NCBI GenBank assembly: GCA_913058555.1
Contig: CAJXRJ010000422.1
Span: 1 to 6,733, forward strand
Direction of reading: 5' to 3'
Source of the DNA: an uncultured bacterium
GTDB taxonomy: Bacteria > Planctomycetota > UBA1135 > GCA-002686595
DNA length: 6,733 nt
A program made the translations under genes and the position numbers. The notes below the pieces were generated by a model, which was given only the letters and a program-made list of their open reading frames with translations, did no database searches and was not told the origin of the DNA. Of this stretch, positions 1 through 6,733 are shown one piece after another. The stretch's first letter is position 1; every line of letters starts with the position of its first letter.

Positions 1-43
1 TCATGCCTAGTCTCGTGGGCTCGGAGATGTGTATAAGAGACAG
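1..43. other. Illumina Nextera i7 adapter (library contamination, not genomic)
   Basis: Positions 25-43 are exactly the 19-base Tn5 mosaic end used in Nextera kits (AGATGTGTATAAGAGACAG). Positions 10-24 are the read-2 primer part (GTCTCGTGGGCTCGG). Positions 2-9 (CATGCCTA) match, from memory, the i7 index N706 as written in the adapter, and base 1 fits the last T of the flow-cell sequence that precedes the index. Sequence, order and spacing all agree with a synthetic adapter, so genomic DNA begins at 44 (or 43, since base 43 could be shared). Read on the minus strand, the adapter supplies the residues CLLYTSPSPRD and a stop codon at 7-9, giving the kinase a false C-terminus. On the plus strand it gives a false start, MYKRQ. 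Confidence 0.97.
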
Positions 44-2439
44 ATCTCGAGATCCATCGCGGTGAGTTCGACTTTCTCGCGCAGGGCGTCGCTCCGGACG
101 AGGGAGGCGGCAGCGCGCACGCTGCCCGCGGCCGCGACGAGGTCGAGCCCTGAGAGCTGGGCCTCGAAGCTATCCCCAAGGGTCTCGCCGATCATCGCGC
201 GTTCCCTTTGGATGCGCTCTGCTTCAAACTCGGCTTCCCGTCCGGCGAGCCCCGTGAGGCGTGCGCGGATCTCCTGGGTCTGGGCCTCGTAGGCATCGAG
301 GTTGGGGGGAGCCAATTCGCGCGCGAAGGCCACGGCAGTATCGTCGAGGGTAGCCGCATCCAAGTGGTCCCGCAGGGCGCTGACCGTGGCCCCATAGAAC
401 CCGCTCGATTCGGCCTCGTCGGCCGCGTCCTTGGCGGCCTCTCCGAGCGCCATGCATTTCGCGAGGACCTGACCGACGAGTTCGACCCTGGCGCCGGTGA
501 GTGCCGCGTCCCCAGCGAGGTCCGCTGGTACCGGAATCCTCCCAAGGGCCGCAAGGCTCGCCGAGGGCGAGAAGGGGGTCGCGTCCAGTGCCGTCGCAGC
601 CGTCATGGCGTCGACGGTGCCCGAGCGCAACTCATCGAGGGCCTGGGTCTCAGCGCGTTCGTTGCGATCGCCGTCGTCGAGGGCCGAGGCCAAGGCGAGA
701 GCCTCGTTCGCGGTGTCCGTTCCGGCGTATTCCACCGCGAACTGCTTGAGCCGGGTGGAGCGCTCCGTGGGTGAGAGCATCTCGGACGCGAGATCCCCGA
801 ACGCCCGTCGTGCCTGGGTTTCAAAGTCGGCTTCGGGATCGGCTGATCCACCCTCGACAAGGGGCGGCCCGGTTTCCTCCGGTCCGTTGTTTCCCGTGGA
901 CCCGTCCGTGCCGCCACCGAGGGCGGTGCTGGGTTGGGTTCCAGGTCGGGCACTGGAGCCGCCGTCCACAGGATCGGGAGGGGCATCGCCCGGCCCTGTC
1001 CCTGCGACGGTTCCGTCGCCACTTCGGACCGCGAAGCCGTCGGGTTCCTGGGGTTCGTCCACCGAGTCAGGACGACTCGCCATCCAGGCGCCCAGTCCCA
1101 GGACCAAGGCTGCGGCGCCGGCGATCGCCACCTTGCGGTTCCCACCGCCCGCGGCCATCTTGCCGCCGGTGGCGCGCAGCTCGTCAATTTCGCGCACCAC
1201 TTCGGATGCCGTTCGCTGGCGCTCAGCGGGGTCCTTCGCGAGCAGGCGGTGCACGAACTTCGCCACCTTGGGTGGGATGCCGACCACGAGAAGCTCGAGC
1301 TCGGGTGGGGCGCTGGAGAGGAGCGACTGCAGGATCTCCCGGGCGCCGGTGCCGTGGTGGGGCGTGCGGCCTGACAGCATTCGGTAGGCCGTCGCACCCA
1401 GGGAATAGAGGTCTGACTGGGGCGTGGGGACGGCCCCTCGCACGATCTCTGGAGCGATGAAGTGGGGCGTGCCAAAGACCTTGCCACCGTCCGCATCGAC
1501 CCCCTCTTGCTCCACCTGAATGGCAAGGCCGAGGTCTGCGATCTTGGTGACGCCAGCGGCGCTGCGCATGAGGTTCTCAGGCTTGAGATCCCGGTGCACG
1601 ATGCCCTTGGATTCTGCGTACACGAGGCCTGACGCCGCGTCACGGATGACCTGGAGCGTCTCGTCCCATGGGATGCGACCGCGGGCCTCGAGCATGGTCT
1701 CGACCGATCCGCCGTCCATGTACTCCATGGCGAGGAAGTGGTGCCCGCCGTCCTCGCCCACGTCGAAGACGGTGACGACGTTCGGGTGGTTCAGCTGCGC
1801 TGCCGCGCGGGCTTCCTTGCGGAATCGGTCCACGAAACTCACGTCCTTGGCGAGCTCGGACTTGAGGAGCTTCAAGGCCACCTTGCGATCCAGGCTCGTC
1901 TGGGTCGCCAGGACGACGTTGCCCATGGCCCCGCGTCCAAGCTCTTTGGTGATGGCGTAGCCGGCGACGGCGACGGGTTGACTGGTGGCCTTCGGCGTCG
2001 CCGGAATGGGCTTGGGAGCGGGCCGGCCGACTGACTTGGGCCCTGATTTCGGCGCGGACTTTGGCGCGGACTTTCGGGCTGGCTCTGGGGGCCGCGCTGG
2101 TGCCTCAGCCGCCGACGTCACGCGCAGCTTCCGCGATCCAAGCAGGATCTCATCACCGGATTGGAGCTTGGCGGTCTCGACCCTCTCCCCGTTGACCATG
2201 GTTCCAAAGGACGAGCCAAGGTCCTTGAGCGCCCAGCCGCCCGATTTCAGTCTTCCAATGGCGCAGTGCACGTCCGCCACGCCCTGGCCCGTGATGACGA
2301 GACCCGAGCGCTCGGCGGACGAGCCGAGAATGAGCTTGCCGCTACGGGGAAGCTCCACGGGTGGGGCGGCCCTGTCAGTGGCGCCCGAGCCCTTGAGCAC
2401 GGACAGGAATAGCGAGTCGGTCCTTTTGGAATCACTCAT
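44..2439 (-). CDS. FHA-domain Hanks-type serine/threonine protein kinase, membrane-anchored, 3' truncated
   Basis: This is a transmembrane Ser/Thr kinase that would phosphorylate proteins from the cytoplasmic face. About 798 genomic residues are visible; the C-terminus is lost at the contig edge. An FHA domain lies at about 30-108. A Lys/Ala/Pro-rich linker follows (111-158), then the kinase domain at about 160-422. The kinase shows a glycine loop (GRGAMGNV from 168), the VALK lysine K190, a likely helix-C E209, the HRDLKPEN catalytic loop with D284, DLG in place of DFG at D302, and APE at 329-331. Basic residues and one hydrophobic segment (436-454) indicate a membrane anchor with the kinase inside. 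A Gly/Asp/Pro-rich stretch (455-535) leads into an Ala/Glu-rich, probably helical outer region (536 on) that I do not recognise. The ATG at 2439 overlaps the yggS stop, and the FHA fold begins soon after it. An in-frame extension up to 2763 exists but lies inside yggS and is arginine-rich. The key catalytic motifs are intact, so the kinase should be active; its substrate is unknown. Confidence 0.95.
2051..2074 (-). repeat. 12-bp tandem duplication in kinase linker
   Basis: Two perfect copies of GGCGCGGACTTT lie head to tail (2051-2062 and 2063-2074), with a degenerate third copy at about 2039-2050. On the coding strand they encode KSAP units in the linker between the FHA and kinase domains. 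The linker is basic and proline-rich and probably disordered. Repeat slippage that preserves the reading frame is the likely origin. Confidence 0.8.
2436..2439 (-). other. ATGA stop/start overlap coupling yggS to the kinase gene
   Basis: On the minus strand the four bases read ATGA. The TGA ends yggS and the ATG starts the kinase. The sequence just upstream of this ATG is rich in C and G and shows no purine-rich ribosome site, so the kinase is probably translated by ribosomes that terminate on yggS and re-initiate. This supports one transcript for both genes and favours this start over the longer in-frame extension. Confidence 0.85.
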
Positions 2440-3314
2440 TGCGAAGGGGCCGCCGGTCCCGATGGGGAAGCCGAGGGGGAAGCCGATGGGATGGACTGGA
2501 AGAGCGACGAGCCGACGCGCACGTGGGTCGAGCCGTGGCGAATGGCTGAGGCGAAATCGCCGCTCATGCCCATGGATAGGCGGCAGGTGCCACCTTCGAA
2601 AAGGTGTCCGTGGGTGTGTTCGAGTTGGGTGCCCAGGGCGTGCGCTTCGGCAAAGACCGCGTCCGTGGATTTCCCGCCGCGTTCCTGAAGGGGCCCCATG
2701 GCCATCAAGCCGAGGACACGGGCCTCGGGGGTCTTGGCGAGGGCTTCGAGGGCGTCTTCCCATTGGCCATCGGTCAAGCCGTGTTTTTGCTCCTCGCCGG
2801 TGAGGTTGACTTCCAGGAAGAGGCCCACTGTTCGTCCGAGCTCCGCGAGGAGCCGAGCGACCGTCTCGGCGAGGCGCAGGGAGTCGACCGAATGCAAGAC
2901 GTCGGCGTGCTCAAGGATGCGTCGGGCCTTGTTCCGTTGGACGTGCCCGATGAAGTGCCATGTGGGATGAAGGCCCGCCGCCTGGAAGGCTGCCACCTTC
3001 TCTTGGAAGGCTGGCGCTCGGTTCTCCCCGAGGTCTTGGCATCCGATACGGTGCAACGCCATGGCGACCGTCGAAGTCACGGACTTGGTCACCGCCACGA
3101 GCGTTGGTTCAGGTCTCCCCTCACCCTGGGCGGCCGTAGCGATTTGAGACCTCACGCCGTCGAGATTCGCCCGAAGGGTCGAATGGAGCTCGGCGGCCGA
3201 GTCGTCCCACTTGCCCCGCGGTGACGCGGGACGCGCGGATGGACCCTGTGAACCATCGGGCGCGGGCTGGGGAGCCTGGAAAGGAGGCTGGTGGGGAGGC
3301 TGAATCACGGGCAC
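2436..3314 (-). CDS. yggS: YggS/PLPBP-family pyridoxal 5'-phosphate homeostasis protein
   Basis: This is a cytoplasmic protein that binds PLP and buffers vitamin B6 and amino-acid pools; the family has the fold-type III barrel of alanine racemase but no known enzymatic activity. Family signatures run the full length: LVAVTKS with the PLP lysine K77, LGENRAPAFQEK (95-106), WHFIGHVQRNKAR (119-131), HSVDSLRLAE (141-150), EVNLTGEEQKHGL (168-180), LGLMAMGP (201-208), and the phosphate-site region LSMGMSGDFASAI (246-258) followed by VRVGSSLF. At 292 residues it is longer than the usual 220-240. The excess is a proline-rich N-terminus (about 1-38) and a Ser/Ala/Pro tail after 273. The start is GTG at 3314, with another in-frame GTG at 3308. 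Neither has a clear Shine-Dalgarno, and no ATG, GTG or TTG then occurs until codon 54, which would remove part of the first helix. It sits 134 bases after tilS and overlaps the kinase start by four bases. Confidence 0.96.
   Translation of the reverse strand: MPVIQPPHQPPFQAPQPAPDGSQGPSARPASPRGKWDDSAAELHSTLRANLDGVRSQIATAAQGEGRPEPTLVAVTKSVTSTVAMALHRIGCQDLGENRAPAFQEKVAAFQAAGLHPTWHFIGHVQRNKARRILEHADVLHSVDSLRLAETVARLLAELGRTVGLFLEVNLTGEEQKHGLTDGQWEDALEALAKTPEARVLGLMAMGPLQERGGKSTDAVFAEAHALGTQLEHTHGHLFEGGTCRLSMGMSGDFASAIRHGSTHVRVGSSLFQSIPSASPSASPSGPAAPSQ
2464..2487 (-). repeat. 12-bp imperfect tandem repeat in the yggS 3' end
   Basis: GGGGAAGCCGAG (2464-2475) is followed directly by GGGGAAGCCGAT (2476-2487), eleven of twelve bases identical. 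On the minus strand they encode the SASP units of the low-complexity C-terminal tail (about residues 275-285). The tail lies outside the conserved barrel and probably arose by in-frame slippage. Confidence 0.75.
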
Positions 3315-3379
3315 GGAGGATATCCGTACTGGGGTCCAGAGTCACCGAGTAGACCGCGTCAGCAGGCGGGGAGGAGCAA

Positions 3380-3416
3380 CCACCCCGGGATCCCATCGCG
3401 GACGGGAACCCGGTGG
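3380..3416 (-). other. Imperfect hairpin between tilS and yggS
   Basis: The left arm 3380-3394 and right arm 3404-3416 can pair through 12 base pairs (CCACC/GGTGG, GGG/CCC, T/A, CCC/GGG). There is a two-base CC bulge at 3385-3386, one A/A mismatch and a nine-base loop. It lies in the 134-base gap between the tilS stop (3449) and the yggS start (3314), about 33 bases past the stop in the direction of transcription. No run of T follows on the minus strand, so it is not a classic intrinsic terminator. It could attenuate read-through, protect the tilS 3' end or mark an RNA-processing site. In sequence this rich in GC, a chance hairpin is also possible. Confidence 0.4.
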
Positions 3417-3448
3417 GGCTCAGATCGATCGGGGGAACGCGCGAGCGA

Positions 3449-5299
3449 TCACTCGCCGCGGGCGCCTCGCATCGAGAGGCGGATTCGGCGGGCTGTGGTC
3501 TCGGTGACCTTGTGGTGCTCCGCAATGCGAACGCCTGCGACCCAAAGGATGTCCTCGCTGGAGACGACCACGGGCACTTGACCGCGCTCTTCCCGTGGGA
3601 TCCCGACGGACCCGAGGAACCGGCGCAGGGGCTTGTGGCCGGGGGCCCCGAGGGGCCAGAACCGATCGCCCGGGCGTTCGAATCGCACGCGCAGGCCGTC
3701 CGCCTGTGCCGCGTCGATCTCAACGGTGGTGGTGGAGGAGTCCGTCGCGTCTCCGCTGGTCACGAATTCCGCATGGATCGAGCGCCCGTCCGGAAGCTGT
3801 ACCGAGCCAGGGATGCCGAGGGCGAGGCCGTGGCCGGTGATGGTCGTGGGGGCCTGTCGCGGTGCCGGCTGAAGCTCGTATTCCGTCTCGGTCGCCGGGG
3901 CACCTTCGGCTAGGGGGCGTGACAGGGGCGCTTCCTGCGGCCGTTCGGCGTGGGGGCTGGCCTGCGCGGCGCCTTCCACTTTCGGGGCCTTGGGTGCCGG
4001 TCGTGCTTTCGTTTGGCTCACCGGTTCGGCGATGGCGGTGCCGCCCTGGGAGATCTCAGAGGGTGAGCTGCCCGGCGAACCGGTCAACGAGCCGGATGGG
4101 GGCGTGAGGTGCATCGCGTCCGACTGCAGTTGCACACTCCAGCCCTGGTGGACCTCCCGGCGACCGGTGCGGCCCTCCGTGATGTCCTCCGCGAGGTGGC
4201 TGAGGAAGTCGCGGCCAGGGCGCTTCCCGGTGCCCTCTCCAATCAACCGGCCCAGGGCCCGTCGCATGAAGGGGGCCTCAAGGTCCGCGAGGGTCTCGCG
4301 CCGAACGCGTCCCCCAAGATCGGGCATCGAGGTCGAGCGGCGCGCGGCCTCATGGGCCACGGGCTCCCACTGGATGTGAGCCGTGCGGTCGGCGATCTCG
4401 TCCTCGAAGGACTCGATCGCGCGGGCGAAGTCGAAGAAGTTTTCGACCCCTTCCTCGCCGCATTTGGCTTCGATCTCAGGCAGGACCTGGTGGCGAACCC
4501 GATTGCGGGTGAATCGGGTGGACGTGTTGGAGCTGTCCTCGCGCCATTCCAGACCCTCACGGCGGAGGGCGCTGCGGACCTCTTCGCGCCGCAGGGCCAC
4601 TAGCGGGCGCAGGACGCGTAGCTTGACCGTCTCTGCGTGGGCTTTCCCGAGGACCGTCTCGCGGCGCAGGCCAGCCAGGCCAGCCATATCGGTGCCCCGC
4701 ATCCAGCGCATGAGGAGGGTCTCGACGGCGTCATCCTCGTGATGGCCCGTGAGCAGGACGGGGATACCTGCGGCGCTCGCCTCTTCGGCCAGTGCGCGGT
4801 AGCGGGCCTCGCGGGCGCGGGCTTCCAGGTCGCCGGCTTCGGGGTCGATCTCTACCACCCGCCTGGCGAAAGGGATGCCGAGCTTGGCGCAGAGGCGGGC
4901 GCAGAATTCCGCGTCTCCGCCGGACTCTGAGCCGCGCAGGCCGTGGTCCACGTGGATGGCGAGGGCCTTGGGCCGCGGGATGGACCGCGCGATCAGGTGC
5001 AGGAGGAACACGCTGTCAGCGCCGCCGGAGAGGGCCACGGCCACCGGTGTCGTCGGGCGAACCTCAAGGGGCCGAGCGAGCCGCGCCCATCGAAGATCCC
5101 AGGCCGTGGACCCGTGTCCGGTCCAAGCCTGAGCCCTTGGGTCGCCGCCGGGTTGGGACTCGGTCCGCTCCGGGGAGGCGCCGATCCTGTCCGAACGGAG
5201 AGGGGGCTGGCCGGGATCTCGTCGATCGTCGGCGGGGGTGCTGGAGGCGCTCCGGCTGAGGGGCCGTGCGTCTTGTTCTTTGGGGTCGCGGTTGGTCAC
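3449..5299 (-). CDS. tilS: tRNA(Ile)-lysidine synthase TilS
   Basis: TilS uses ATP and lysine to convert the wobble C34 of tRNA-Ile(CAU) to lysidine, switching it from methionine to isoleucine and from AUG to AUA decoding; it is normally essential. From the GTG start (616 residues), the N-terminal ATPase domain has the PP-loop SGGADS at 91-96, HVDHGLRG (116-123), TGHHEDDAVETLLMR (184-198) and the C-terminal signature RFTRNRVRHQVLP (262-274). The TilS C-terminal domain is clear at about 534-611 (RFERPGDRFWPLGAPGHKPLRRFL, then ILWVAGVRIAEH). Two oddities stand out: about 90 polar, Arg/Pro-rich residues precede the PP-loop, where E. coli has about 20, and an Ala/Pro/Ser-rich linker at about 399-489 separates the tRNA-binding part from the C-terminal domain. 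Length is well above the family's 430-470. The frame is open up to an ATG at 5602, but codons there look non-coding. No ATG, GTG or TTG lies between 5299 and the codons just before the PP-loop, so GTG 5299 is the best choice, though it lacks a good ribosome site. Confidence 0.93.
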   Translation of the reverse strand: MTNRDPKEQDARPLSRSASSTPADDRRDPGQPPLRSDRIGASPERTESQPGGDPRAQAWTGHGSTAWDLRWARLARPLEVRPTTPVAVALSGGADSVFLLHLIARSIPRPKALAIHVDHGLRGSESGGDAEFCARLCAKLGIPFARRVVEIDPEAGDLEARAREARYRALAEEASAAGIPVLLTGHHEDDAVETLLMRWMRGTDMAGLAGLRRETVLGKAHAETVKLRVLRPLVALRREEVRSALRREGLEWREDSSNTSTRFTRNRVRHQVLPEIEAKCGEEGVENFFDFARAIESFEDEIADRTAHIQWEPVAHEAARRSTSMPDLGGRVRRETLADLEAPFMRRALGRLIGEGTGKRPGRDFLSHLAEDITEGRTGRREVHQGWSVQLQSDAMHLTPPSGSLTGSPGSSPSEISQGGTAIAEPVSQTKARPAPKAPKVEGAAQASPHAERPQEAPLSRPLAEGAPATETEYELQPAPRQAPTTITGHGLALGIPGSVQLPDGRSIHAEFVTSGDATDSSTTTVEIDAAQADGLRVRFERPGDRFWPLGAPGHKPLRRFLGSVGIPREERGQVPVVVSSEDILWVAGVRIAEHHKVTETTARRIRLSMRGARGE

Positions 5300-5473
5300 G
5301 TCGAGGGTCGGCCCGAGCCGTCTTCGTTGGCTGCCCGTCCCAGATGGATGATGGCCAAATGGGGGATGGGGCAGAGTAGATACTAGTCGCCCGAGGGCGC
5401 GCCGTGAGGTCGTTCGGCGGGACCTGGGGTTCAGCGGCCCACATTCTCCGCGGAACCTCCCCTCGCCAGGCAT

Positions 5474-5496
5474 CGCCTCACTTGGGAGTGAAGGCG
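5474..5496. other. Compact hairpin upstream of tilS
   Basis: CGCCTCACT (5474-5482), a TGGG loop (5483-5486) and AGTGAAGGCG (5487-5496) form a nine-pair stem with a single bulged A. This is the best inverted repeat I see in the intergenic region. No T run follows on either strand, so it does not look like an intrinsic terminator. On the minus strand it ends directly before an ATG (5473) that is in frame with tilS and has GAGG within the stem, so it could hide or mimic a ribosome site. It could equally be a protein-binding operator or chance. Confidence 0.5.
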
Positions 5497-5664
5497 GGCT
5501 GAGCCAGGTTCGGGCCTTGCGGATCCGATGGGCGCTTGGCGCTGTCCGGAGCAGGTCAATTCGCGATTTCGAGCGCGCGGGTCCTGAGGCTCGGGGCGGC
5601 ATAAGGCGCCGAGGGAACTCAGAGGGGGGGAGCGACGTTCGAAGAACTCGATGGGGGGTACCGA

Positions 5665-5701
5665 CCTACGTCCGTTGATCCAATCGGCGGGCCTCCGTAG
5701 G
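5665..5701. other. Nested inverted repeat upstream of gap
   Basis: CCTACG (5665-5670) pairs with CGTAGG (5696-5701). Inside it, CCGTTG (5672-5677) pairs with CAATCGG (5681-5687) with one bulged T and a three-base loop. Together they make a long bulged stem about 224 bases before the gap ATG. A pyrimidine-rich stretch follows on the plus strand (CTCTGTCCCGTCTTCTC), without a true poly-T. It could be part of a structured leader, an operator or a fortuitous fold; I recognise no riboswitch class. Confidence 0.35.
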
Positions 5702-5924
5702 CTCTGTCCCGTCTTCTCGCGGTTATTTACCGAAGTCGGTTCCTGCCGCCTCTTCATTTCCCGAGGGCCGAGCGGGCTCGGGCGCGCCTGAATGCGACTT
5801 CCTTTCCTGGGGGCCGCCTCTTTGAGCGCCCGATCTTTCGAGGTTCCGAGGGTCCAACCCTAACGAGCCGGGGACCTACCATCCCCGCACGGAGGGTGCT
5901 GTCGCGCCACTCCGCCCCGACCCC

Positions 5925-6733
<809 letters not shown>

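Larger units (their letters stand above)
5300..5924. other. Divergent intergenic region between tilS and gap
   Basis: These 625 bases separate two divergent genes and should hold both promoters and leaders. No tRNA, rRNA, SRP, RNase P or known riboswitch motif is recognisable. Two potential hairpins are listed separately. On the minus strand TAGTAT (5380-5385) resembles a -10 box about 80 bases upstream of tilS, but no convincing -35 accompanies it. Before gap, GGAGGG at 5891-5896 is too far from the ATG (28 bases) to act as a normal ribosome site, so gap initiation is probably independent of Shine-Dalgarno pairing. A less GC-rich patch at about 5715-5757 is the likeliest place for a gap promoter but matches no consensus well. 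The minus-strand open frames here (5431-5757 and the upstream part of the tilS frame) are arginine-rich and unlike any family I know. Confidence 0.6.

Noticed and set aside
25..43. Tn5/IS50-like mosaic end suggesting a transposon
   Set aside because: It is joined to the Nextera read-2 primer and an index sequence, which shows that it comes from library preparation and not from a mobile element.
29..292. Plus-strand open frame beginning MYKRQ
   Set aside because: Its start lies in the adapter, and the rest is antisense to the kinase gene.
497..1387. Long plus-strand open frame (296 aa) opposite the kinase
   Set aside because: It is Arg/Ser/Pro-rich with no family match, and is the expected by-product of high GC opposite a kinase gene with intact motifs.
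2440..2763. In-frame N-terminal extension of the kinase (108 residues)
   Set aside because: It lies wholly inside conserved yggS coding sequence in another frame, is arginine/proline-rich, and the ATGA overlap gives a natural start.
5431..5757. Minus-strand 108-codon open frame in the intergenic region
   Set aside because: It is Arg/Pro/Ser-rich with no recognisable domain, and overlaps the non-coding upstream part of the tilS frame.
5891..5896. GGAGGG as ribosome binding site for gap
   Set aside because: It ends 28 bases before the ATG, too far for normal Shine-Dalgarno use, and no in-frame start lies closer to it.
5300..5924. Possible tRNA, 5S rRNA, SRP RNA, RNase P RNA or riboswitch
   Set aside because: Short resemblances such as TGCCTGGCG at the 5S start or GGTTCGGGCC to a T-arm do not extend into the rest of those structures.

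Overview
This is about 6.7 kb of GC-rich bacterial DNA. It reads as the end of an assembled contig: the first 43 bases are Illumina Nextera library adapter, not genome. The genes are chromosomal and bacterial. The combination of a single-pass Hanks-type kinase carrying an FHA domain, proline/alanine-rich linkers, strong GC bias and no clear Shine-Dalgarno sites would fit Planctomycetota, Myxococcota or a similar environmental lineage. The sequence alone does not decide which, and the adapter suggests a draft genome or metagenome.

Layout. Three genes run leftward on the minus strand: tilS (tRNA-Ile lysidine synthase, 3449-5299), a YggS/PLPBP-family pyridoxal-phosphate homeostasis gene (2436-3314), and a large FHA-domain serine/threonine protein kinase (44-2439, cut at its 3' end by the contig edge). 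A 134-base gap with an imperfect hairpin separates tilS from yggS. yggS and the kinase overlap by four bases (ATGA), so their translation is probably coupled. A 625-base non-coding region (5300-5924), with two further potential RNA hairpins, separates tilS from a divergent plus-strand gap gene (NAD-type glyceraldehyde-3-phosphate dehydrogenase, 5925 to the window end, 3' truncated).

How the genes relate. tilS and gap are core housekeeping genes and yggS is nearly so. Only the kinase is accessory-like. Its tight coupling to yggS is the most distinctive piece of context, but a functional link is inference. All three minus-strand proteins carry extra low-complexity segments compared with their families: a proline-rich N-terminus and Ser/Ala/Pro tail on YggS, a linker of about 90 residues inside TilS, and Lys/Ala/Pro and Gly/Asp/Pro linkers in the kinase.

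I found no CRISPR array, insertion sequence, tRNA, rRNA, phage gene or defence system. The most important practical point is the adapter at the left end, which adds a false C-terminal peptide to the kinase and creates a false plus-strand ORF.
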